Below, piece after piece: positions 11,903 through 22,305 of a DNA stretch of 35,125 nucleotides. The notes beneath the pieces are model-generated. The model was not told where the DNA came from. It made no database searches and was given only the letters and a program-made list of their open reading frames with translations. How positions within the stretch are numbered: position 1 is the first letter of the stretch; every line of letters starts with the position of its first letter. The DNA is taken from contig NAOQ01000540.1 in the NCBI GenBank assembly GCA_002751075.1, forward strand, positions 2,552 to 37,676, read 5' to 3'. The DNA comes from Ichthyophonus hoferi. Taxonomy: Eukaryota > Opisthokonta > Ichthyosporea > Ichthyophonida > Ichthyophonidae. A program made the translations under genes and the position numbers.

Positions 11903-13083
11903 GTTAGTTGCTGGATGATATTATTTTATGTCATTTTCTAGGATGGTAATGGGTGTAGTTGTGCTGGTTGTAATGGCTAGGAGTAAAATCCCTAGTATTG
12001 GTGGTATATATGTATTTTAAAGGGGATATGCGTTTTAAGTAAACTTATAAGATATAATATGTAAAGCATGGCCCAATGAGGAGAGGTGTGTGCCTATTTT
12101 TATTCAGTATCGACCTCCACCCTTTGGGCCATGGCGATAAATCTCATGGCTTATTTAGTATTTAAAAATTAAGTCATCACTAGCATTGGTCTGTCACAAC
12201 AATATTTTACAATTTTAATACCTAATGATTGGAATAATTGTAACTGTTATGAAAGTTCATCATTATATAGAAAGACTGCGAAATGAGTATTAAAACGAAT
12301 TGGCTTAACGAAAAAAAGAAAAAAAAATTCAATATATCATATATTATTTATACCAAGTCTGATAATTGTTTTGATCTTATCTTATACTTGATTATAATTA
12401 ATTCAAGACACATAAATAGTGTCTGTGACACATTTTCAAAGGAAATAAATCAAAAAAATACCATTTATGTACTATTAAACATATCTATACCATTCATTAT
12501 ATCTCTATCAAAACCCTCTATTATATTGTTTACACGTATATATAATGCACATATTCAGTATTCAATAAGCTTATATGCACTCCTATTGGTCTCTAATCAT
12601 ATTTTATTGTAAGTTCTCACTCTGTAATATCACAATACCAATCATAGAATAACCGCATGGACACTGCATTCTTTCTAGAACGCCTACATATAACTCGTTT
12701 CTACATTCACTAATACGATTATATATTTATTATATTTCACACACATCCTCTACTTCCAATCAGCAACACATTAAAACGCTCTCTCTCCCATGGCTGGTCA
12801 ATTTAAATATTAATTCGGATATACTTATCGCATATAACATGTGATATAATGTATCCCAAGTGTAGGCTCTGAAGACTCGGAGCTAGCGAAATGTCTTTCA
12901 TTTTTCATAATATAATTTATGATGCTATATCAAACATATAACAAGATATTATATTATACTATATAATACAACCTGATATCATACTATAGGATATTATATA
13001 ATAATAGGTATCTATATATGCGTGTAAAGTTATACCCCTATATCATCCATAATACATAATATTACCTATCATATAGAATATGT
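11903..13083. other. Space between converging genes
   Basis: The plus-strand unassigned gene ends at 11902 and the minus-strand CIAO2B gene ends at 13084, so both 3' untranslated regions lie here. Apart from the hairpin at 12067-12133, the stretch is AT-rich with no supported gene. The open frame at 12283-12612 is low-complexity. Confidence 0.5.
12067..12133. ncRNA. 67-bp hairpin resembling a miRNA precursor
   Basis: catggcccaa at 12067-12076 is the exact reverse complement of ttgggccatg at 12124-12133. Inside it a second stem pairs GAGGT with ACCTC (around 12083-12087 and 12113-12117), separated from the outer stem by a small internal loop with partial pairing. The terminal loop is about 25 bases. 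Arms of about 22 bases and a total of 67 fit an animal-type pre-miRNA. It lies about 165 bases past the stop of the plus-strand gene, so it could also be a 3'-UTR structure. Expression cannot be judged from the sequence. Confidence 0.35.
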
Positions 13084-15062
13084 CTATGCTTTCATGGCTA
13101 GGCATTCATTAACCACGTTCAATAAGTGTGAGTTCTCCAGTGCTGCTGCTATTCGCTCTTTATCAGCCAACTGTTTGTTCACTGTCGTCACCCCATGTCA
13201 TATCAGTATTGCATTAGTTAGATACGTAGGGTGGGATACGATAGGATAAGACAGAATAGTGTGGGTGAAGGGGAGAAAATGAAAGAATCAATAAACATGT
13301 GTATATAACATTAAATGTATTATATCATATTTAAATATTATATATAAATACTACGGAGACACTCAACCAAATAAGACCAATAGTTGTTTAAGTAAATAAG
13401 CACATAGGTACATAGATCTAGTGCAATGACTTATAAATATATACACTTCTAGTAGCCCACCTCTATATCTCATTATTGGACCTAAAATTAAAATATATTT
13501 CGCCAATGGTAAGTATTCATTTGTATATATATATATATTGTGCCACATTTACTATATTGGTTTTCAAATTAGAATTCAATATACCAATAAAAAATCAATA
13601 GTTATATAGATATAAATATTCCTGGTAACAATACGCTGTATGCTATTTAGTACTGTAGCTTAAAATTAAAATTAAAATATAATTCACCAAATGAGAAGAA
13701 TAAATACATATATATATCTACCAGTTAGAGCATAGATACACTACCTTGGTTCTCGGAGGCATGAGTGCCAGGTCTGATACTAACGTTTACCTGTGATTAG
13801 TTTATATAAGTATTAAAATTACCACAGCCACTATATGGTCATGATCTGTAGATGAATGGGTAGGGTTCCTATGTAAACATATCTGTATATTTTTCCTTTT
13901 AATTTTTTTATTTTATAGTAAAAAACATATAAAAGGTTTATGTAGAAGTATATTGCATAGATATTATATTATACTATATTATATACTACAGATTGCCAGC
14001 ACAAAGAAACACATACTTTGAAGCGTGAAGGGAGAGATCGTAGCAGGCGCACTCTTATACTCAGGCCAATCAAAGTAGCCATGGAACAGTGGGGGATGGT
14101 AGGGGTGAACTCAATATGTACAACATTGGAGATAGGGTCTACCTAGAATAAAATAAGGAGAGAGAGGAAGAGTGAGAGGCATCAGGGTAGGAAGGTATGG
14201 TAATATGATAATACAAAACCATGTTAGCATGTATGATGATATATGAAAATAGTATATTCTATTAAATGGCCAGAGCAGAAATAGGGGCATAGTATATAGT
14301 ATATAGATGGGCATATTACAGATAAATACACTTGCATATGATCTAATAAGGTGGCAATATTATGATTTTATATTACAAGATATAAGATATGAGCTATATT
14401 CTATTCTACTATATTATACTAATGACCTTACATTATATTCTACCATATTATATTCTATTACATGATCTTAAATTAAATTACATACTATAATATATAATAT
14501 CTAGGTGCGGTCCATCACCCACACAGACTAACCTGTATATGATCCAATTGGGTTACATTTAATTCCTCCAGGGTAACGGGATGTTCAGGGTCATTGATGT
14601 TGCGAATAATGTCTATGTATAGGTAGAAGGGTAAATGGTATATTATTACTAACCATATATATTAAATGTAATACAATATAATACATAAGGCATGATGTGG
14701 GGGATAAGCCTATTTCTTTGCCTCCCCAATTCCTGTTCTTTCTTTATATTTCCTTCCTCTATACTCATCTATCTATTCGGTACACAATAACCATCAATTG
14801 TTCTACTTCCCATCCAATCCAATGCGTTTTTTGGTTTCACATTTCTTCTCTGAATACACACCTATATACATATAGGTGCATAATAAAATAAATAAATATA
14901 CCAATATAAATGTAAATATATATGTACATATTTTCACTTACCAAATATCTCTCTACTATCAAAGGGGTCTTCTACGTCTTCATCTAACTCATTCTCACAC
15001 AGAACCCTCTCTGGGGTTACAGAGAAAATTTGTGGCGCTGCATTATCGGGGCCTTTTGCCAT
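13084..15062 (-). CDS. CIAO2B: Cytosolic iron-sulfur assembly component 2B (MIP18/FAM96B)
   Basis: Five exons in transcript order: 15062-14942, 14612-14533, 14142-14017, 13790-13745, 13181-13084. They sum to 157 codons, giving 156 residues (human 163), all GT..AG and in phase. The protein aligns with CIAO2B along its length: [20 protein letters not shown], then [40 protein letters not shown], and [20 protein letters not shown] near the C terminus. The reactive cysteine of the DUF59/MIP18 fold is kept as C86 in PHCSMA. Family role: with CIAO1 and MMS19 it forms the targeting complex that hands 4Fe-4S clusters to cytosolic and nuclear client enzymes. The N-terminal 40 residues are acidic and variable. 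The presence of HASE and [15 protein letters not shown] favours CIAO2B over CIAO2A. A CCAAT/CRE-type promoter lies upstream. Confidence 0.95.
13481..13718. repeat. Weak local duplication in CIAO2B intron 4
   Basis: The stretch at 13481-13537 (cctaaaattaaaatatattt, then a cgccaatg block, then a TA run) has a diverged relative at 13660-13718 in the same order and orientation. The base composition is low, so the match is only suggestive. Confidence 0.35.
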
Positions 15063-15186
15063 CTTTTCACGCTTCTATTACCAGTAGACCGTAATATATA
15101 GACCGCACGACTGCAGTCATAAATATAATATTATGTATGATTCTTTATGTTATGATTTTCGATTAAGAAGCATGTGGCTCGCATTT

Positions 15187-15280
15187 TACCCAATCATATT
15201 ATAGGAATGACGTCATTAGTATGTAATAGTATATATCTATTGGTTAGTTTTCTCATCTTGATTTACTTAAGACCAATCAG
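15187..15280 (-). promoter_or_regulatory. CCAAT/CRE cluster upstream of CIAO2B
   Basis: A perfect CRE palindrome tgacgtca lies at 15208-15215, about 146 bases upstream of the CIAO2B start codon. CCAAT elements surround it: ccaatcat near 15190, attggtta near 15239 and ccaatcag near 15272. Spacing and combination fit a housekeeping proximal promoter bound by NF-Y and ATF/CREB-type factors. No TATA element is distinguishable in this AT-rich sequence. Confidence 0.45.
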
Positions 15281-15582
15281 TAATGAGTTTTCCAACATAG
15301 GTATTAACGTAATATCTCATCCCATATTGCCATGTAAAAGGCATAAGATTAAAATGTAATAATAGGCTATTATTCTTTTATATTTCCAATGTAAAAACAA
15401 TAAAAAATAATTATATTAATTTTAAAGAACGAATTTTAAAGTTGGTTCATGTTAAATAACAGGATGGATTCATGACTGCAACATGGCACACCATTGACTA
15501 ACCAATACAAATGACTGGTGCCATAATGGCGGGAACAGCACGGGAAATCATAACAAACATGCGTATGTTTATCTTTCTTATA

Positions 15583-17100
15583 GAGGCTCCCAAATTTAAA
15601 GGACGGATTCCCATAGTAAATGGACAGATCACAACAATAAATAGGCTTTTTAAGAATAAAACAGAATAATGACGAGGAAATTGAAAGAAACCTACTTTTT
15701 TATTTTTGCCAGAGGAATTGTATTTGTTACATTTTACATATTTCTTGAAAAAAATGTTATTCAAGAAAAAAATGGAATAGCTGGAAAATCCTTTATTTAT
15801 GTAATGTCGCATTTAAACCTTCATTCACATTTCCCCACACTCTCCTATAAAAATTACATAATGTTGTAGTTGGACTTGAGTTGAAATCATTGAGGCTCCT
15901 TTGGATGCAAAGTTTTATTGTTTCCTTTTTATTAGCGACTGGCCTATAGGTATGATTTTACTTTTTATTAACCTGAATACGCTTTCAATCGGGCTCAGTT
16001 CCAGTGAGTATGATGGCAAATACAAGAACGTGATGGAATTGGCCATCAACAAATCTTCAACTTTACGAAAATGATGAAACCTTACATTGTCTATCAATCA
16101 CTATGACTGTATTCGGATTTATGCAATTGTTCTCAATCGCCTCATGTAAGAATGCTAGAAAGTGTCTTGTATTAAATGAACCATCATTGATCATCTTATT
16201 TTAAATGAGGCCAGGGAGAGAAAGAAGACTACACATAGATATATTTTGTTCTCTTGATGGATGAACGAATGCTATAACATCTTCATTTGAGATCGCATAC
16301 CCGTAATGTGAAGATACATGGACTAAATCCAAATTTATCTAGGAACACAATTGTCTTGCCCCTCCTTCCGATCATCGTGGCAGCATAGTATATAGCTACT
16401 TGCAAATGCCATTCTGTTAGAACCGCATTGTACTTTTTTCAACCTCTTCCTAATCAAACTACTCGTCTTTACCACCTTATTCAATCTAGGACGGCTGATC
16501 CATTCTCCCTCATTGATAAGGATCTCTCTCAATCCAACTTGTATGAGAGAGTTGTCCTTACTAATCGTCTCATCTTTACTCCAATTGAAGTCTTCTTTCC
16601 CTTTCTCCTGCCTTTCTTACTGATAAATGACTCCCAATTGAAATTGCATTTTCCGTCATTTGTTTCCACATATTTCTTCAGTTCATAGATTCGAGACCTG
16701 CTTATACTAGTTATGACAGATATGCTTTGAACATTTTCCGTTGGTAAAAGTCTTGCAATCTGGCTGAACAATGTCTTATTCAGGCATGAATAAACTTTCC
16801 AATGATTATTTTCTGTCATAAGGCAATAGCTAATCTTATTTTTAAAAATCTTTTAAAATTAAATGAAAAGACTGTCAAATTTTTCATGTGGAAGATCAAA
16901 GAAACAAAAAAAAATAAGATTGTTGTTTTCCCTCTAGAATTATTCTATATTTTTTCTTCAAAAAATTATAGGAAATGTATGTAAAACATACAATTTCTCT
17001 AGTAAAAATAGCAATAATATAAATTTCTTTCAATTTCTTCTTCATTATTCTATTTCCTTTTTATTGATATTTTTATTTTCAAGACATTTATGGTTCTGAA
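15583..17100 (-). mobile_element. Decayed Tc1/mariner (IS630 superfamily) DNA transposon
   Basis: About 1.5 kb bounded by related inverted ends. The left end reads gaggctccca after a TA (15581-15582). Inner parts of both ends pair: aataatgacgaggaaattga on the left (from about 15665) matches the reverse complement of 17025-17050 (aataatgaagaagaaattga), and the similarity runs on inward to gaggaattgta against gagaaattgta. The outermost right end is eroded, so the right border is approximate. Between them the minus strand carries transposase pieces. The catalytic block around 15920-16090 has IDNVRFHH and, 34 residues after its Asp, SLELSPIES, a DD34E spacing. Mobilised by cut and paste into TA; this copy cannot move itself. 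Confidence 0.85.
15915..16819 (-). pseudogene. Broken Tc1/mariner transposase gene
   Basis: Read from 16819 down to 15915 the minus strand holds a transposase in at least three frames. The N-terminal part (16819-16529) is a helix-turn-helix region, with VITSISRSRIYELKKYV. It stops, then restarts close by in 16532-16335 with HTH/linker sequence (RPRLNKVVKTSSLIRKRLKK). The core near 16320-16120 reads HYGYAISNEDVIAFV and GSFNTRHFLAFLHEA, with a stop between them. A frame change just before 16090 leads into the IDNVRFHH...SPIE catalytic end. The usual protein is about 330-350 residues, and the pieces cover most of it. I cannot point confidently to the first catalytic Asp. Confidence 0.8.
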
Positions 17101-18529
17101 TCAGAAATTGATATGGTATTATTTTAAAACCGTTAATGTAATCCAATCCAAAATGAAAAATCCACATAAAAGCAATTTTGACTATAAATTAGCATTTTGA
17201 TAGATATGGATGAGCTAATTATAAAAATTGGCTTTCTCAAAGTATGTTCTGCGCATAATATTTAGGATGAATTTTTCTAATTACAAATTATAAGATACTG
17301 CCAACGAATTAATTGTTTGGGTTGTTTTAAACTAATGGCATGTTATATAAATTAGAGTTCGTATTGACTTGATTTGAGCTGAGTACGAGATTGTAAGCTT
17401 AACATAACATATACAAACCCTATCATGCAGATTCGATTTAAGTTTTACGTACATATATAGTGGTTATTTATTTCATAATACTGGATTACTAAATATAACT
17501 AAGATGCATTTAATTATGGGATGTATGAAATATTTAAAATATGAGCAACTGTAGCAGGTATCTCAACTCAAGGCACCTTACAAACCCCATATTATGTCCT
17601 TCAACTATATTCAGTCAGTCGTAAAAAATAAACATGTTCATCATTTTACTATACAGATGATGCTTTCAAATTGACACCAATCTAGCATTGGGGGAAAGTA
17701 TAATTCTATCTTTAATTTCTGACAGGCAAACATGTGATTTGAATTATCATTTACACACAGTGTATTGCGTCCATCATGACTGACAAAATTTTCAAATCTT
17801 CAGTTTTTTTTTTCACATCAGCCTAACAAGTTTGACACCTAATGTGATGTAAGTTTAAATTATATATATAATCTATACCCCAGGTGATATAAAGCCCCTC
17901 TACCCAACGTGACTATATATACCTATACAGGCACACTACAATACAACGCGATACATACTAAAGTTGCGTACTAAACATAAAAACTTACAAGAAAGCAAGT
18001 AATTTTTTCACCCGTACATCGAAAAAATCTGGCATGTCGCTATACATCCGGACTCGCATATTGGATTTTTGTGGGTAGTGACACAAATTTTGAGTGGCTA
18101 TATTTACCTAATCACTACACCAATTAGTGTCTTTCACTGATGATGGATTGATAAAGGAAAATCGGTCGGGTACAGTGCATATACATATGTATTAATGTTT
18201 ACCACCGACGAAAGGTTTTGGGCCCAGTGTTGTCCATGTCCAAGAATGGTTCGCATATTTCAATATGTCCTCACACATTTTACTAAAAACATTCAGAATA
18301 CGAAAAAATGTTCAACATAAGCGTCATTGTCTAAACACTAAACAGGTATTGTAGACAGTAACAATCATACAACTAGATACAAAGGGATTCCATTATAAAC
18401 CCATTCCTTGCATCAAAAGGCTAGCAAATTGAATTTATAAATGATGAGGTTACAAACTGTAGTACCAAAATCAAGACACAAATACATAGGAAAAAAAAGT
18501 AGCAAACTAAACTGAAATCTACATATAAA
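17101..18529. other. Gene-free stretch downstream of the YEATS gene
   Basis: No exon or element is supported. The first part adjoins the transposon's eroded right end; the last few hundred bases probably include the 3' untranslated region of the YEATS gene. Confidence 0.45.
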
Positions 18530-21500
18530 CTATCGGGCCCTTACACATTCCACCACCCTTTTCAACACTGGCTCAGATAGTTCATGAATATCGAATTCAA
18601 AGTTTCCACCACTTTCATAACTGAATTGAATACCAGAATCCTGGACTATTTGGGATATATGATATGCTTTCACTCCATCGTCTATCTCGGAGACTTCCTT
18701 TCTGAATGCCTCTGCTTGTGTTTCTGTTAACGGCCACAATGCTGTAATGTCAATTAATTTAGCAGAGTGTGCTCTCCCCTCACTCTTTCTCTCCCCATCG
18801 CTTGATAGATTTGCATCAGGTTTTCCTTCCGCGCGAAGAACAATAGTAGTCGCGTTTCTGCTTTTTCCCAACACAAAGCTTCTGGCGCTTCCGTTTCCAC
18901 TGGACGATCGACTGGATTTATCTTTTTCTTTTTCCATTTTATTTTTCTCTGGTTTATCTTTATCAACTCTTTCCTTCTCTTTCCCTTCTTGCTCTTTCTT
19001 TAGTCTTTCTTTTTCTTTTCGCTTCTCTTTCATTCTTTCCTTAGCCCTAATATCATCACTATCTTTATCATCATCTTTCTCCTTTCGTTTTTTCTTCACC
19101 AATGATTTATTCATTCCTTTAGCCCTTTCCTCTTCCTTCTTTTTCTTTTTTTGTCGACGATCATCCTCATTCGATATTGCACCATCTGATTCTTCACTAC
19201 GTTTTCTCTTTTGCTCTATTGCCATCATACCTAACTCTTTAGTCTTTTCTAGTGTAGCTTCGTCATTGATAGACGGAGGCACCTGCGTCGACTTATCTAA
19301 ATTAAGAGCTGCTTTCAATATTGCTTTACTGATTTCAATATTGGTGCTCTCATAAAACATTTTGATTGATTGCTTTACTGTTAGTCCATTCTGGTCTTGG
19401 GTACCTGGTAATGGTGATGGTAAAGGAAGAAGAGGGAAAAGGATAGAAAGAGGGGTAAATCTTAGTTAAAAAAGAACATTTATTTAAGTTGGATAATGCT
19501 TTATACAGCCATAATTAATTAATATTATTAGCAATTACTATTGCATATGTAGTCTGAAAAATGGTTATCATAATCTGGATGCATATCCCAGGGACTGAGC
19601 CTGTCTCTAATTATCTTCACCATAATCATAAACACTACAAGATACATAATTTTTTAGAATCTCCACTTGTGATCAAAAAATTTTAAATTGATTTTCATTT
19701 GGTGGATTTCAAGGTTGGCTATTTATCTATAGGTACCTGTTATATTTATATCGATAATATCTCACTCTCCACTCCCATGTATAGGCAAAAATAAACGTAT
19801 ACCCCAGCCATTTTGGATATATATTTAGAGGATTAAAAGAAAACATTAACGTAGATATAGTAATATTTTCCCAACATGAACCACTTCTTCTGTAATATAA
19901 ACACATACACGCTTTATCAAATTGTAGCAACTCAATATTTTTCTATCCATCTATTTGCTTCAATATGTATCGTTATAAGGTTATTCGTTTTACACTCGCT
20001 ACAATTAAAAAATATCATTTTAGTGGCTGCTCAACAGAAAAAGTATGAATTAAAGCGAGCGCGTGCTAAATCAGGAATGCTGGTGTACAATATATATATG
20101 AACATATAAAACAGCCAACGGTACACACTTAATGCTATTGTAAATCCCATGTCATTGGCACCACACTAAGATATACTATACATAAGTAACATAGGTTATT
20201 CAAACCACCTAACTAATACGCCAATAAATCAAAACTTAACAACGGGTACAAGAAAAGAAAATAGCATGAAATAAACAAACAACTGAGAGATGAATATGAA
20301 ATAAGAGATGGATAACAGAACCTCGCCAGATTTACTGGAACTATTTGGCTAGATCATTGCCTCTATGTTTTATCTCATCCAATTATATTTGAACATTAAA
20401 AGCTTATAAAATGCATAGATACACCCAGTCACTTACTTAACCAGTCATGGCAAACATCAATCAAGAGCGCTTCGTTGTTCTTCAGTTTCTCCATTGGTAT
20501 TTTCTATATAGGGTGTAGTTTTTACCATAAGTCATTTTTCTTACATATGTTTTTCTTTAACTGCTACTTTTTTATACCTCTCCCTCCTTCCTAACTGATT
20601 GTATGCGCGTCAATCAATAAATATATTTTCATATATAACATCACACTATATAGTGATGACTACATAGTCGACTTATGTGTACGTATATGTAGCTCTTTGA
20701 AAAACAATAGTTCCAAAACATATAAGTATACATGTATGTGATGTAAAATGATGAACAAAACAAACGAATGGTATTCAAGTAGAGCTTGTAAAATAATTCT
20801 ACCAAGACGGAAGACAAGTAAAAACAGTATCAACACTGGAATATAACAAAAGCCTTTCTCATCTCCTTTATAGTTAATAACCTAGACAATCATGTTATTG
20901 AATAGAGGTATGCACGTGTATGTATGCATGTATGTATGTATATGCAAGCGTATACACAATCCTATCGAAGTTGTCATATGGATAGCCTTATCAAGGAAAA
21001 AAAAAATAACAAGTAGCCCCAACACCACACTACACACATCCCCTCCCCCTTTCTCAGCCTATCCAAATAATAAAACTTACTACACCAAAACATTAAAACT
21101 ATAATAAAACACACATACTGGTTTGACAGTGATAGCTGTATATAGTTTTTTCTTCTTCTTATCTTCAATTGGCGATAATTCTACATCGGCCTGACCATCC
21201 CATTTCCCTAGGCCATATTTGAACCATACTACATAGAACAGGGTAAATGCGCCCCACCCCTTCTTATGTATCTCAAATGGTGGCTTGGAGACAGCTAGGG
21301 TTGTATTGGGCTAGAGTTAGCTTAGGAATTTATATAGGTATGTATTTGAGAATACTGATGAAAGTGTGTTGATATAGAGTCCGATGATAAAAGTTGGACA
21401 AACAGAATGCGAGGAAAGGGAAAGATTGGTGTATGCTGGTTTAAAATGAAAATAAAGTGTAAGGAGAACGATAAAATAGGTGAAGAAGAATAGATATTAC

Positions 21501-22305
21501 CAAAAAAACTAAAAGATAAACCATCAAGTCTAAATTCATCCATACACTTGCATAGTATATAGCTTGACGCGCAGGCAATAATGAACCAATTTCTTCAGGT
21601 TCTTATGCATTTCCATCTTATCTTTACTATCCTTTTTCCTTTAAAAATATATATAACAAAACAAGATAAGGGCTTCTAACACCTCGGCTTAAGGTGGGTA
21701 AATATTATCTCTTTTCTCCAAGCAAACCACTCAGTCTCATACATCCAACATAGACATTATAGCTTTATCAAATAACATAAAAAATTCTGTGCTACTTCCT
21801 CCGTATATATTTGGCCAGGAATCAAAAAAGGTGTATGCGTATAGTACAACAATTGATATAGCATGTGAAGTAGATAGAATCTCGCATCTAAACTGGCTGG
21901 GAAAGAGAAGGGAGGGTCAGGTGGAAAGAGTGGGTGTGAGATATATAAAGAGATTGGGTAAAAATGAATATTAAGAAAATAAAAAGATAAAAGACACTAA
22001 TATGTATATACGCAGAAAAAGAACTTAGCAAAAGAAGAAACAAAGAGCTAGAAAGAAAGAATAAAAAAGGGGAGAGAAGGAGAAGTCAGTTGACTGGTCA
22101 AGAACATACATTCCACAGGAGGGACAAAGCTCTCATGTAGGTGGAAGACCACATGGTCTACCCACCACAAATCCGCCTGTCCTTTAAGAGGTTTAACAAA
22201 TGCTGTCCAGGCATGCGTTTCTCCTGCTCCTCCTAATACCCGTGGGAGTTTGTATGACTCCATACCATACTGGAAGGCAAAGTATTTTCCTGGTGTTTTA
22301 TCCAT
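18530..22305 (-). CDS. YEATS-domain chromatin reader with C-terminal ET/AHD-like domain (AF9/ENL/TAF14 class)
   Basis: Four exons in transcript order: 22305-22110, 21294-21119, 20503-20437, 19404-18530, summing to 438 codons (437 residues), phases consistent. The YEATS domain fills about residues 1-125. It has VVFHLHESF (residues 52-60), whose His, Ser and Phe line the acyl-lysine pocket of AF9, and KPPFEIHKKGWGAF with W79 where AF9 has Tyr and GAS41/TAF14 have Trp. Residues about 210-310 are very Lys/Glu/Asp-rich, likely disordered and nuclear. The last 65 residues (HISQIVQDSG...NFEFDIHELSEPVLKRVVEC) resemble the ET domain of TAF14 and the AHD of AF9/ENL, which bind short hydrophobic peptides of elongation and remodelling factors. 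Likely a histone acyl-lysine reader bridging to transcription complexes. The exon 2 acceptor is inferred from phase. Whether it is orthologous to AF9/ENL or TAF14 is open. Confidence 0.8.

Noticed and set aside
12283-12612. 109-codon plus-strand frame
   Set aside because: Ile/Lys/Asn-rich low-complexity sequence between two convergent genes, with no motif.
18747-19355. 202-codon plus-strand frame rich in Ser/Phe
   Set aside because: It is the antisense shadow of the Lys/Glu-rich exon of the YEATS gene.
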